This document shows, one piece after another, positions 25,323-32,752 of a stretch of DNA of 39,295 bases (position 1 is the first letter of the stretch; the number at the start of each line of letters is the position of its first letter). The DNA is taken from positions 186,459-225,753 of the forward strand of contig GL947594.1 of the NCBI GenBank assembly GCA_000218705.1, read 5' to 3'. This DNA comes from Prochlorococcus marinus bv. HNLC1. GTDB lineage: Bacteria; Cyanobacteriota; Cyanobacteriia; PCC-6307; Cyanobiaceae. A program made the translations under genes and the position numbers. The notes below the pieces were generated by a model that searched no databases, was not told the origin of the DNA, and saw only the letters and a list, made by a program, of their open reading frames with translations.

Positions 25323-25586
25323 TTGTTGACTTATTTATTAACTATTCTTTTAACAATAGTATTTTTAGTTTTTGTAGTATGTTTTCTTTTAAATTATTAC
25401 AAAAATTCTAAAAATAAATTTGAAATTATAGAAAATAATCCTAGTTTATTGACTAAAGATTATGATCAACATGTTAGAAGGTTAAATATATTTCGAAGTT
25501 CTAATTATAAAGGTATAACTTATTACTTTAGTAAGAAAGGAGGTCTTTACTATTATTCTAAAGACAATGTCAGGATTTATATGTAA
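25323..25586 (+). CDS. Signal-anchored small protein, 87 aa
   Basis: TTG start at 25323 (a second TTG follows at once). One N-terminal helix (residues 2-25), then a basic, tyrosine-rich soluble part ending YYFSKKGGLYYYSKDNVRIYM. It would be membrane-anchored with the tail in the cytosol or periplasm. Unknown. Confidence 0.5.
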   Translation: MLTYLLTILLTIVFLVFVVCFLLNYYKNSKNKFEIIENNPSLLTKDYDQHVRRLNIFRSSNYKGITYYFSKKGGLYYYSKDNVRIYM

Positions 25587-25627
25587 AACTATTTTTTAAA
25601 ACTATCTACGTTTACTAAAACTTTAAA

Positions 25628-25759
25628 TTAAATTGCCAACGCAAGTTTAAGTTGTAACTTTTTTGCTTTTTTTATTAAAAAAATAGCTTCATTCCTTTTG
25701 GTGGCATTTTGAGCTCGGATCAGTAATTCAGCATATTTTTTATTAATATTTTTTTTCAT
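25628..25759 (-). CDS. Small basic helical peptide, 43 aa, end of hli cluster
   Basis: ATG 25759 to TAA 25628. Very basic: MKKNINKKYAELLIRAQNAT, then EAIFLIKKAKKLQLKLALAI. It lies 3 bases after the stop of the third hli gene, so it belongs to that transcript. No membrane helix; an amphipathic helix is likely. No annotation known to me. Confidence 0.55.
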   Translation of the reverse strand: MKKNINKKYAELLIRAQNATKRNEAIFLIKKAKKLQLKLALAI

Positions 25760-25762
25760 GAT

Positions 25763-25909
25763 TTATACAAAACCAGGAATTATTTGTCCTGTTGTCAAAT
25801 AAGCTCCCAAGGCAGCTATTAAGCCAAGCATTGCAAATCTCCCGTTAAGGGTTTCTGCAACAAGTTTTTCTTTTTCGATTGTTTTTGTTTTTGTGTTTGA
25901 GTTTTCCAT
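25763..25909 (-). CDS. hli: High-light-inducible protein (Hli/Scp), 48 aa
   Basis: ATG 25909. Single chlorophyll a/b-binding-like helix with the pigment motif ETLNGRFAMLGLIAAL and the end TTGQIIPGF. Hli proteins bind chlorophyll and carotenoid and dissipate energy or protect newly made photosystem II. The TGQIIPG end marks the multicopy type that is exchanged with cyanophages (established for the family). Third hli of the cluster; its start abuts the stop of the 40-aa gene. Confidence 0.95.
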   Translation of the reverse strand: MENSNTKTKTIEKEKLVAETLNGRFAMLGLIAALGAYLTTGQIIPGFV

Positions 25910-26032
25910 TTATTTAGAATTTGTATTGAATAATTTTGAGGTGTTTGACTCTTGAAATTGCTTTATGGAATAAAAAATTATAAAACCCGTAGAAGCAATT
26001 ACTAAAACCAAAAATTCACTGAGAGGACTCAT
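25910..26032 (-). CDS. Small membrane peptide inside hli operon, 40 aa
   Basis: ATG 26032 to TAA 25910, immediately followed by the ATG of the next hli gene. MSPLSEFLVLVIASTGFIIF is a single N-terminal helix, then a polar tail (KQFQESNTSKLFNTNSK). It lacks the ENGR pigment motif, so it is not an Hli protein itself. Position suggests a role with them (inference). Confidence 0.6.
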   Translation of the reverse strand: MSPLSEFLVLVIASTGFIIFYSIKQFQESNTSKLFNTNSK

Positions 26033-26083
26033 AGCTTTTAACTAATTCTTTATAAAGCTCTAAGGAAAGAGGTTCCATAGCTA

Positions 26084-26287
26084 TTAAAAAATCCCAGGAA
26101 TTATTTGTCCTGTAGTTGCATAAGCACCTATTAGAGCGATGAATCCAAGCATTGCCCATCTTCCGTTAGCTTTCTCAGCTTCTGCAGGATAACTTGTATA
26201 GTCTTCAACTAATTGAGTTTTGACTTCTGTTGGGAAGATATTTTGTCTTCCACCGGATTCTGTTGTAATTGAAACTGAACTAGCCAT
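26084..26287 (-). CDS. hli: High-light-inducible protein (Hli/Scp), 67 aa
   Basis: ATG 26287 is preferred over the longer frame from 26296, because it overlaps the upstream stop by one base (TAATG). A polar N-terminal half (GGRQNIFPTEVKTQLVEDY) is followed by the pigment helix EKANGRWAMLGFIALIGAY and the end TTGQIIPG. Glu and Asn/Arg chlorophyll ligands are intact. Second gene of the cluster; 51 bases before the 40-aa gene. Confidence 0.95.
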   Translation of the reverse strand: MASSVSITTESGGRQNIFPTEVKTQLVEDYTSYPAEAEKANGRWAMLGFIALIGAYATTGQIIPGIF

Positions 26288-26403
26288 TAGAACCATCCAG
26301 GGATGAGTTGACCGGTTACTAAATAAGTACCCATAAGCAGTAAGAATCCCATCATCGCTGGGCGTCCAATTGCTTTATCAAAAATGTCTTTGTTTGATTC
26401 CAT
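26287..26403 (-). CDS. hli: High-light-inducible protein (Hli/Scp), 38 aa, short form
   Basis: ATG 26403. Only 38 residues: a short N-terminus then DKAIGRPAMMGFLLLMGTY and VTGQLIPGWF. It keeps Arg of the pigment motif but has Ile-Gly where Hli proteins usually have Glu/Asn before Gly-Arg (AIGR instead of xNGR), so chlorophyll binding may be altered. First gene of the cluster. Confidence 0.9.
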   Translation of the reverse strand: MESNKDIFDKAIGRPAMMGFLLLMGTYLVTGQLIPGWF

Positions 26404-26494
26404 TTGACCAAGTGTTTAATATGTAAAGAAATATAACATTAATATTAAAGATTGTAAAGTTTTTAATAATTTTTGAATATTTACAGGTATTTCT

Positions 26495-26519
26495 TTACAG
26501 TTTTGTAGCAAAACTGTAA
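26495..26519. promoter_or_regulatory. Perfect 11-bp inverted repeat in the hli/26598 divergent promoter region
   Basis: TTACAGTTTTG, loop TAG, CAAAACTGTAA. It lies 92 bases upstream of the first hli start and 79 bases upstream of the divergent gene. On the plus strand five T's follow, so it could be a terminator for an unseen plus-strand RNA antisense to the hli leader; otherwise an operator shared by both directions. Confidence 0.6.
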
Positions 26520-26597
26520 TTTTTGGTATTATTTTCTGTTGGGAATAGGTAATTGTTGAAATTAATCTTAAATTAGATAAATAGAAATCTTTTTGAT

Positions 26598-26750
26598 ATG
26601 TCTGATAATCTTTTTTATAGAATAGCTTTAATAAGCTTTTTGGTACTTTTTGGATCAATGCTTTTTTTTCTAAACGAATATAGAGAAAAGAAAGAAAATT
26701 CCATTGGTAAGATTTTTAGAAATGAACAAGTAAAATTTTTTAATATTTAA
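26598..26750 (+). CDS. Small single-pass membrane protein, 50 aa
   Basis: ATG 26598 to TAA 26748-26750. One helix (IALISFLVLFGSMLFFL), then a charged tail (NEYREKKENSIGKIFRNEQ). Divergent from the hli operon with 194 bases between starts. The antisense frame here is a shadow. Unknown; could be co-regulated with hli (inference from the shared promoter region). Confidence 0.55.
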   Translation: MSDNLFYRIALISFLVLFGSMLFFLNEYREKKENSIGKIFRNEQVKFFNI

Positions 26751-26878
26751 CTAGAAATTTAATATTTACAAAACTTTTGCAGTTTTTAATTTTTCTTTTA
26801 TCAGATAATTGATGATATTAAGACAATTAGTTTGCGTTAACTTTTAATAGTTTATATTTTAAAAAAATTTAATTTACT

Positions 26879-27181
26879 ATGGCTTTGTTTTTTGGAGAAT
26901 GGGAATTCCCCTCGCAGGAAAATACAATTGAAACCTGCAAAGTTTTTGCTGAATATATAGATAATGGCGCTAAAGGCGATGATTTTGAAGGTTTTAAAAT
27001 TCTTTACAGATTGCATGATTTGCATAATGGAACGGGTGTATTTATTGCTGAGGCTGACGATACAACAAAAGTTTTTGATCATGGGGCACCCTTTATAAAA
27101 ATGGGAAAATGCAAGGTAAAAGTAAGGCAAATGATGACTGACTCAGAATGTGTAGAGGCTTATAAAAGAAATTGGAGATAA
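26879..27181 (+). CDS. DUF3303-like small protein, 100 aa
   Basis: ATG 26879. Begins MALFFGEWEFPSQENTIETC, with FEGFKILYRLHDLHNGTGVFIAEADD, KVFDHGAPFIKMG and a C-terminus ECVEAYKRNWR. This looks like a ferredoxin-like-fold family of cyanobacteria (I recall DUF3303; tentative). Soluble. Function not established. The antisense frame over it is a shadow. Confidence 0.65.
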   Translation: MALFFGEWEFPSQENTIETCKVFAEYIDNGAKGDDFEGFKILYRLHDLHNGTGVFIAEADDTTKVFDHGAPFIKMGKCKVKVRQMMTDSECVEAYKRNWR

Positions 27182-27234
27182 GAATTTATCTGAAATTTAT
27201 TTTAAATTAGTTAGGCAAATTCTCTTTTCTTAGA

Positions 27235-27381
27235 ATGGAATTATCGGAATCTGCAATTATTGGAGGAATTATTCCAAATATCGCAGCATTTATACTTTTT
27301 TGTTTATTAATTATCTATTTCGCGAGAACAGGCCGAATGGCAAAAATGTTTGGTTGGAGTAAGAACGACAAAAATTCTTGA
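27235..27381 (+). CDS. Small single-pass membrane protein, 48 aa
   Basis: ATG 27235 to TGA 27379-27381. One helix (IIGGIIPNIAAFILFCLLIIYF), then a basic tail (ARTGRMAKMFGWSKNDKNS). Between the DUF3303-like gene and the cupin on the same strand. Unknown. Confidence 0.55.
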   Translation: MELSESAIIGGIIPNIAAFILFCLLIIYFARTGRMAKMFGWSKNDKNS

Positions 27382-27421
27382 AACCTTACTAAGCTAGAGA
27401 TGTTATAAACGTGATCAATTT

Positions 27422-27850
27422 ATGAAAAGATTAAGAAATTTGCTTATCTCAGCAATAACAATTTCATCCATTTTTATACCTTCAGAAATTTCTAAGGCTG
27501 AAGAAAAGATAGAAGTAATACCATTAATTCAGAGTACAAAAGGTCTTGGAGGTAAAAAGATCTCCTATCCTAAATGGAAGCAAGCTGAGCTTAGGTTTTT
27601 TAAAGTGATTATTCCTGTAGGAGGGAAAACCCCAATACATACCCATCCAGCACCAATGGTTGTTTATCTCGCGCAAGGCGATTTAAAGCATACAAGAGGA
27701 GATAATATTAATATTTTTTCATCAAAACAATCATTTATAGAAAGTAATAATGGAGAAGAACATTTTGTAGAAAACATTGGTAATGAACCAGCGATTATTT
27801 ATGTAGTAGCTGCGTCTGTTGTGGGTATGCCTACGACCATTAATAAATAA
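27422..27850 (+). CDS. Secreted cupin-domain protein
   Basis: 142 aa. Signal peptide (residues 1-26: basic start, hydrophobic core LLISAITISSIFI, cut near SKAEE). A single cupin domain has the first motif PVGGKTPIHTHPAPMVVYLAQGDL (His-x-His metal ligands, Glu replaced) and the second motif EEHFVENIGNEPAIIY with one His. Cupins of this size bind a metal and often a small molecule. Exported to periplasm or lumen. Substrate unknown. Confidence 0.85.
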   Translation: MKRLRNLLISAITISSIFIPSEISKAEEKIEVIPLIQSTKGLGGKKISYPKWKQAELRFFKVIIPVGGKTPIHTHPAPMVVYLAQGDLKHTRGDNINIFSSKQSFIESNNGEEHFVENIGNEPAIIYVVAASVVGMPTTINK

Positions 27851-28009
27851 AAAATAATACTTTTATCTAAGAATTTAAGGTAATTAAAAGGAGCATCCTC
27901 ATTATTTTCTAGAACAAAAAAAATTCTTATTATCTTCCATGATTTTTTTGGTATCAGTAATTGGCTGTTGTCTATGATTTACATCCCATATTATTGAAAA
28001 TAATTCAGA

Positions 28010-28201
28010 GAAGTACCAACTTACTGTATTTGGGAAGCAAAAGAAGAAATATCTACTGAAGAATTTCAAAAATTTATAAATGTTCCACTTGGCCAAGTAT
28101 TTGCTATTGATGCATTAATGAACATATGAAAATCATTAGATATATCATTAATTGATGGACAAACTCCTTATCCAAGAGTTTTTTATAAGCAATTAAGCTG
28201 A
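28010..28201 (+). pseudogene. Decayed gene remnant
   Basis: One plus frame reads EVPTYCIWEAKEEISTEEFQ, KFINVPLGQVFAIDALMNI, then TGA (28127-28129), then continues in the same frame with KSLDISLIDGQTPYPRVFYK to TGA 28199-28201. Coding-like amino acid composition continues through the stop and there is no start upstream, so this looks like the C-terminal part of a small protein with an internal nonsense change. The minus-strand frame at 27902-28096 is treated as a shadow. Upstream sequence (27900-28010) shows no matching frame. Confidence 0.55.
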
Positions 28202-28345
28202 ATCTCTTAAAATTGCGTTGAGTTGCTCATCACTTAATTGTTGTAAATAATTTCTCATCGTTAGCCATGATTTTCGGCTCTCTAATTTTCCGCTTTTTTT
28301 AATTAAACTTGCAGATACGTGATCGACTAATTCTTTATGGTTCAT
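28193..28345 (-). CDS. Small hypothetical protein, 50 aa
   Basis: ATG 28345 chosen over the longer frame to 28381, because the latter runs inside the upstream gene. MNHKELVDHVSASLIKKSGK, then SWLTMRNYLQQLSDEQLNAI, ending LRDSA. The end YLQQLSDEQLNAIL is a helix common in short cyanobacterial proteins. Its start overlaps the upstream gene's end by 11 bases, showing translational coupling. Confidence 0.6.
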   Translation of the reverse strand: MNHKELVDHVSASLIKKSGKLESRKSWLTMRNYLQQLSDEQLNAILRDSA

Positions 28346-28475
28346 GTACATATTCTTCCTCAACTTCAATAACAACACCATTAAAAAAATCTGCTAATAA
28401 TTTTGACGGTTCGGTTAGAGAAATTATTCTTTTTTCTTTAGAAATTTTTTTTTCTATTGGGTTGATGTTTTTCAT
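28335..28475 (-). CDS. Small hypothetical protein, 46 aa
   Basis: ATG 28475 to TAA 28335. MKNINPIEKKISKEKRIISL, then LLADFFNGVVIEVEEEYVHEP. Charged; one short hydrophobic strand. It begins 3 bases after the stop of the 96-aa gene and overlaps the next by 11 bases: a three-gene unit (28769 to 28193). The plus-strand frame here is a shadow. Confidence 0.55.
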   Translation of the reverse strand: MKNINPIEKKISKEKRIISLTEPSKLLADFFNGVVIEVEEEYVHEP

Positions 28476-28478
28476 TAT

Positions 28479-28769
28479 TTATCCAAAATAGTGTTGTACT
28501 TCAGTCCAGCCATTATTTACTAATTCATCCCATGTCTCAAATGCACAATTAAGATCAAGTAATCTTGAATTCTTTAGTCCAGCTGGTTCTCCAAGATGAT
28601 TTGTGTAGAAAAGATGAGTAAAAACTTTGATATTGTTTACTCGGGATTTTTTACATTTATCAAAGAAAATTAGACGACTACCTTCTGGGTTGAGTAGGCA
28701 ACCAGATGGGGTATCAGTACGACTGCCGTAAGAAAAATTAGTCCAAACATTAGCTCCTCCTAAAGTCAT
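28479..28769 (-). CDS. Hypothetical protein, 96 aa, possibly DUF1651-like
   Basis: ATG 28769. Soluble, with WTNFSYGSRTDTPSGCLLNP, GSRLIFFDKCKKSRV and a C-terminus ETWDELVNNGWTEVQHYFG. The end (A-x-x-x-W-x-x-L-x-x-x-GW) is like the DUF1651 proteins common in marine picocyanobacteria; the match is short, so tentative. First of a three-gene unit; a palindromic ACATGT lies in its promoter region. Confidence 0.6.
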   Translation of the reverse strand: MTLGGANVWTNFSYGSRTDTPSGCLLNPEGSRLIFFDKCKKSRVNNIKVFTHLFYTNHLGEPAGLKNSRLLDLNCAFETWDELVNNGWTEVQHYFG

Positions 28770-28930
28770 TAGAATAATACATGTGTACTAATACTATAGT
28801 TATGATTCTATTAGGGCGTCAAGTGTTTTTTAAATATTTTTTGAAGTATTTGTTGAATTTTAAGATGGTTATAATTTGAAGCTGAAATAAAATAGAGCAG
28901 GAGGTTATAGATACTTTTTATAAATAATAA

Positions 28931-29443
28931 ATGATTAAGAAGAAAACTTATTATTTATGGGGACTATTCCCTCCCAAAGAGACAGAATACTTAAACTTTA
29001 TAAAAGATAAAGTTCAAAGTAAATTGATTAGTCCATATTTTGATCTGCACATTACTCTTTCAGGCCCTTATTTAAATATTGATAAAACTTTTATTTATAA
29101 ATTGAGATCTTTTGGAGAAAATAATTCTTCGATCATGTTGCACGTTGATGGATATTGTTTTAAACAAGAAATGTTTAAATCATTTTATCTTTCAATAAAA
29201 AATTCATTACCTCTAAAAAAACTAAGACAAAATATTTATAAATTGAACAAATTTGATTTAGATAATAATTATTCCCCTCACATTAGTTTGTGTTATGGGA
29301 ATCATCGAATACAAGAAAAAAAAGAATTGATTTTTAATTTACCTAAATTTAATAAGATAATTAAAATGTCTAAAATTGGATTAGTTGAGATAAATCAGGA
29401 TATAAATCAATGGAAAATTGAGGAAATTTTTGATTTAAATTAA
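28931..29443 (+). CDS. 2H phosphoesterase / 2'-5' RNA ligase-like protein
   Basis: 170 aa, near the usual size. Two H-x-[ST]-L signatures: HITLSGP (His40, Thr42) and PHISLCYG (His117, Ser119). This is the 2H superfamily, which cleaves 2',3'- or 1'',2''-cyclic phosphates or acts on 2'-5' bonds. The spacing of 77 residues between the motifs fits. Cytosolic. Which branch (ThpR, cyclic phosphodiesterase) cannot be told. It stands alone; the next plus-strand gene is 118 bases on. Confidence 0.85.
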   Translation: MIKKKTYYLWGLFPPKETEYLNFIKDKVQSKLISPYFDLHITLSGPYLNIDKTFIYKLRSFGENNSSIMLHVDGYCFKQEMFKSFYLSIKNSLPLKKLRQNIYKLNKFDLDNNYSPHISLCYGNHRIQEKKELIFNLPKFNKIIKMSKIGLVEINQDINQWKIEEIFDLN

Positions 29444-29561
29444 ATATCTTTTATAAAATCTAAATAATTTTTAATAGTTTTATTTTTAATTAAGTTTTAA
29501 ATGGCGGTTAACCCATCTAATTCAAATAATTATTGATTAATTTCTGATTAGATTAACAAAT

Positions 29562-29804
29562 ATGCTTAAAAAAATGAAAGATGGGTGGTTGCAAAACCCA
29601 GTAAATAAAAATATTTTGCGATTTTACAAGTCTCAGCCAAATTCAGGTAAAATGTTTATCGTTTGTATTGATGAGATTGTAAATAAGGATCAAGAAATTG
29701 ATTTTATTATTAAGGAAAAAGAGATACTTAAAGTTAATGAAGCAGTTAATCTTTGGAGAAATCTAAAGTTAAAAGGTTGGAAAGAAATGAAAACTAAGAT
29801 TTAA
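29562..29804 (+). CDS. DUF1651-like small protein, 80 aa
   Basis: ATG 29562. MLKKMKDGWLQNPVNKNILR has the DGWL-x-x-P...RF start, and EAVNLWRNLKLKGWKEMKTK has the A-x-x-LW-x-x-L-x-x-x-GW end of DUF1651, a picocyanobacterial family of unknown function. Soluble. Confidence 0.7.
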   Translation: MLKKMKDGWLQNPVNKNILRFYKSQPNSGKMFIVCIDEIVNKDQEIDFIIKEKEILKVNEAVNLWRNLKLKGWKEMKTKI

Positions 29805-29918
29805 AAAAAGTTTCAAATGTTTCTCAAAATACTAAATAAAGATTAAATTTATTAGGTTTTATAAAAAATCATCTTATATAAATAATCAAATTCCGCTACC
29901 GTTTTTAAACATAAGAAA

Positions 29919-30077
29919 ATGATAAAATCAAATATATTTAATTTCTATTCCGATGATATGGTCGTATCAAAAGATCATATTAATCTTCATTATTTAAAGT
30001 TAACTTATCAAAGAATTTCATTAAAAGATTTAGAAAAGAAACATAAAAAATGGGCTGAAGATTCTTCTCTCACTTAA
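29919..30077 (+). CDS. Small hypothetical protein, 52 aa
   Basis: ATG 29919 to TAA 30075-30077. IKSNIFNFYSDDMVVSKDHI, then LHYLKLTYQRISLKDLEKKH, ending WAEDSSLT. Soluble and helical at the C-terminus. Unknown. Confidence 0.5.
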   Translation: MIKSNIFNFYSDDMVVSKDHINLHYLKLTYQRISLKDLEKKHKKWAEDSSLT

Positions 30078-30222
30078 TAATTTATTTTTTATAAAGTGAG
30101 TTATCTACAATCAAAATTAAATGGATGCAAAAATATGGATTTATTTATCAATGCTCATAAATAAAATGCTTCTTAATTTAACTGCATCAGTAATTCTTAA
30201 ATTTATTTGCTATAAATTAATT

Positions 30223-30345
30223 TAGGCCAAACCTCTAAAGAGTTAACTCTACGTTTACTCCAAGACATAGATTGGTTTTATATAGTAAAAATCAATTTAA
30301 TAACCCCTTTAGCACTTGGAATTTCTAAAGGGGTTTCTTGTTTTT
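30223..30345 (+). ncRNA. Candidate small RNA, about 120 nt
   Basis: A TATAAAT -10-like box at 30211-30217 is followed by a region without a reading frame and then a strong intrinsic terminator. Inside are a 12-bp palindrome AGAGTTAACTCT and a G-U tolerant stem TTGGTTTT/AAAAATCAA. The terminator is 224 bases past the last coding gene, which argues for its own transcript. No Rfam family is assigned from memory. Confidence 0.45.
30302..30345 (+). terminator. Strong intrinsic terminator
   Basis: AACCCCTTTAG, 12-base loop, CTAAAGGGGTT (perfect 11-bp stem, 30302-30335), then TCTTGTTTTT. One of the GC-richest hairpins in the window. Confidence 0.88.
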
Positions 30346-30445
30346 AATAGTCACTAATTTTATATTTAATAGGAAACAAATTTAATTGCTTGTCGAATGC
30401 GGTGTCAAACTTACTTATATAATTAGTGAGTCTTTAAATTAAAAA

Positions 30446-30667
30446 ATGGATTCAAACAAAAATCGTCCTATTCTTAATATTGATAATTCCGAATATTATA
30501 TTGATTCACTGCCTGAGGAAGGAAAGGGATTAGTTAATGGGCTTAGAACAGCAGATCTTCAAATAAAAATGTATGAAGATACATTAAAAATGATTAATAT
30601 AGGTAAAATGAAAATGTTAGAGGATTTAAAAAAGATTGTTGAAAATATTGAACCTTTAAAAAAATGA
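30446..30667 (+). CDS. Small DUF6447-like protein, 73 aa
   Basis: ATG 30446. ILNIDNSEYYIDSLPEEGKG, then LVNGLRTADLQIKMYEDTL and a basic helical end. The layout (short beta start with a NIDNSEYYIDSLPEE pattern, then LRxADLQIxxxxxxL helix) resembles the small proteins grouped as DUF6447, also found in cyanophages; tentative from memory. Function unknown. 42 bases before the broken methyltransferase. Confidence 0.6.
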   Translation: MDSNKNRPILNIDNSEYYIDSLPEEGKGLVNGLRTADLQIKMYEDTLKMINIGKMKMLEDLKKIVENIEPLKK

Positions 30668-30709
30668 TTGATAGCTGATATACATTAAGGTCAAATTCCC
30701 CATTTTTTA

Positions 30710-31331
30710 TTGGACAATAGACTTTTTTTTCCAGCTACTCAAAGAAATAAAATTTATATTGGAGATGTTTTATCCAAAATTCCTTTAAAAAAAGGTTTGG
30801 TTTTAGAGATTGGTAGTGGAAGCGGCGAACATGGAGTTGAATTCCAAAAAAGATTTCCGGAAATAATATGGCAAACAAGTGATCCTGAATTAGAACATAG
30901 AAAAAGTATTATTTCATGGATAAATTCATGAAAAATTAGATATTAAAATGCCTAAACCATTAGACATTGATGTGACAAAAAGTCCTTGGCCAATTACCCT
31001 CAAATTACTAGATGCCTTACAAGTTATTATCTCTATAAATATGATTCATATAGCACCTTGGGAATGTGCAGAAGCATTATTTAAAGAATCAGGAAAATTA
31101 TTAAATTATGGAAAATTTCTTATTTTATATGGACCTTTTAAAATTGAAGATAAACATATCAGTGAAAGTAATGAATTATTTGATAAGTCATTAAAGATTC
31201 AAAATAATGATTGGGGTGTTAGAAATTTGGAGAAAGTAAATAAAGAAGCAATAATTAATGGGTTCCAACAAAAACAGCTTATAAAAATGCCCGCTAATAA
31301 TCTTACCTTAATCTATAAAAAGGTATCTTAA
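30710..31331 (+). pseudogene. DUF938-type SAM-dependent methyltransferase, frameshifted
   Basis: TTG start 30710. The first frame carries FPATQRNKIYIGDVL, the SAM motif VLEIGSGSGEHGVEF and QTSDPELEHRKSIISWINS, then stops at 30929-30931. Removing one T near 30925 continues into EKLDIKMPKPLDIDVTKSPW, NMIHIAPWECAEALF, LILYGPFK, NDWGVRNLE and MPANNLTLIYKK, the hallmark motifs of DUF938 in order, ending 31331. The joined protein is about 205 aa, normal for the family. DUF938 proteins are class I methyltransferases of unknown substrate. The frameshift could be genuine or a base-call error. Confidence 0.85.
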
Positions 31332-31376
31332 AAATTTTTAAAGAAAAGATTGGTAATAGGTTTGTCTAAAAATTTG

Positions 31377-31638
31377 ATGGAGCTTAATGAAAATAAAGAT
31401 TGTTATAAATATAAATTAATCATAGATGATTATTTTTGGTCGCTTTGCTCCAATAAAACAGATGAAAATATCCTATAAGAAATACTAGGTTTAAGATGAA
31501 TGTTTTGAATATAAGTTTATAGATAAAGGGTTAATCGTTGAAATTTATTTTGAGAAAACACCTTTCATAAAGAAAATTGTTTCTTTAAAAATTCAAGAAG
31601 AAATAGAAATCTATTTAAGATTATTACTTCAAGGCTAG
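31377..31638 (+). pseudogene. Decayed small gene, about 85 codons
   Basis: Starts MELNENKDCYKYKLIIDDYF, reaches TAA at 31476-31478, continues EILGLR in the same frame, hits TGA, and after a +1 shift reads ECFEYKFIDKGLIVEIYFEK then PFIKKIVSLKIQEEIEIYLR to TAG 31636-31638. Consistent composition across the breaks suggests one former gene with a nonsense change and a frameshift. No family recognised. Confidence 0.45.
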
Positions 31639-31652
31639 ATCAAAACAAAATA

Positions 31653-31895
31653 ATGCTGTTAAAAAATATTTTTTACTTAGGTTTCTTGAAAAGTTCCTAT
31701 CAAACAACAAAAATAAAAATTATTAGAGCAATATTAAGTAAAAGACTTACTGTCTTAGAAGAAACTCTCATTAATAAAAAAGGTTTTTTTACTCTCGTGC
31801 GTAGGAGTGCGGAGTTAACCTTGAAACCGCTAGGCATATCCCTTAAGAAAAAAAGAGTTGTCCTTAGGCCACTTATAACAATAAAAAGTAATTAA
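31653..31895 (+). CDS. Small basic protein, 80 aa
   Basis: ATG 31653. Strongly basic: KIIRAILSKRLTVLEETLIN, LVRRSAELTLKPLGISLKKK, ending RPLITIKSN. One mildly hydrophobic N-terminal stretch (KNIFYLGFLK). The charge suggests nucleic-acid or membrane-surface binding. 14 bases after the decayed gene. Unknown. Confidence 0.45.
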   Translation: MLLKNIFYLGFLKSSYQTTKIKIIRAILSKRLTVLEETLINKKGFFTLVRRSAELTLKPLGISLKKKRVVLRPLITIKSN

Positions 31896-31984
31896 ATCAA
31901 TTGAAAATTAATTATCTTATCTTATTTATTTTGCTTACTTTTTTGCTTTAAACTTAAGTTAGTTAGTCATAAATTACATTAATA

Positions 31985-32086
31985 ATGAATTTACACTTAT
32001 TACTAGACATTGGATTGATTATTGTTGCTCTCTCTTTTGTACTTATATTAAGAGCCAAAGGTAATGCCGCAAAAAATTTAAAATAA
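31985..32086 (+). CDS. Small single-pass membrane peptide, 33 aa
   Basis: ATG 31985 to TAA 32084-32086. MNLHLLLDIGLIIVALSFVL is nearly all helix, followed by the basic tail RAKGNAAKNLK. N-out, C-in predicted. Unknown. Between here and clpS (230 bases) there is a small hairpin AGGAG/CTCCT near 32206-32222 and no gene. Confidence 0.5.
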   Translation: MNLHLLLDIGLIIVALSFVLILRAKGNAAKNLK

Positions 32087-32315
32087 GAATCAATAAATAA
32101 TTTATTACTGATAAAAATTTTTTTAATATTTGCATAAATTAATTAAATAATGTGTAGGATATTTTTTAATTAAAAACTAAATATGATTACTTTCCAAAAA
32201 TCTTATAGGAGTAATTTCCTCCTGGACTTAAAAGTAAAAATTTAGACTCAAAGTCTCATAAAGCTAATTTTAAAGTAGTAATAAAATACATTTAAATTGC
32301 CTAATTGAATTTATT

Positions 32316-32621
32316 ATGGAAATTTTTAATACATGTTCAATTGGAAATAGTACTTTATTAGATCCAAAGACAACTAAAAAAAAATATCCTGAGGCAAGAG
32401 TTATCGTACTTGATGATGATTTTAATACTTTTGAACATGTAGCAAATTGTCTTCAGGCAATCATCCCTGGAATGAGTAAAGAAAGGTCCTGGGAACTCGC
32501 CGTCGAAGTGGATAGTGAAGGTTCGGCAGAAGTTTGGAGAGGCCCCTTTGAGCAGGCAGAGCTGTATCATCATCAACTACAAAGTCAAGGATTAACAATG
32601 GCTCCAATTGAAAGAATCTAA
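32316..32621 (+). CDS. clpS: ATP-dependent Clp protease adaptor ClpS
   Basis: 101 aa, normal length. After a variable N-terminus comes ARVIVLDDDFNTFEHVANCL, the ClpS signature with the DDDFNTFEHV acidic loop that forms the N-degron pocket, then IPGMSKERSWELAVEVDSEG and FEQAELYHHQLQSQGL. ClpS delivers N-end-rule substrates to ClpC/ClpP in the cytosol. Cyanobacteria carry ClpS1 and ClpS2; which one this is was not decided. Confidence 0.94.
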   Translation: MEIFNTCSIGNSTLLDPKTTKKKYPEARVIVLDDDFNTFEHVANCLQAIIPGMSKERSWELAVEVDSEGSAEVWRGPFEQAELYHHQLQSQGLTMAPIERI

Positions 32622-32752
32622 CATTTTAGTTCACATATCAAATTTCAAAGATTTTCAGCAAATCCAAAAAAGTTTACTAAGCTCTCAAAATTTTTTTTAA
32701 TAGTGGACAAATTTTTGATATTTGCTTTTATTAAAATATAAAGTTATTTTTT

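Noticed and set aside
26416..26658. Minus-strand 80-codon frame upstream of hli
   Set aside because: It overlaps the inverted repeat and the start of the 50-aa membrane gene; composition is random-looking.
27902..28096. Minus-strand 64-codon frame
   Set aside because: Antisense to the plus-strand remnant EVPTYCIWEAKEE; rich in Phe/Tyr as expected for a shadow.
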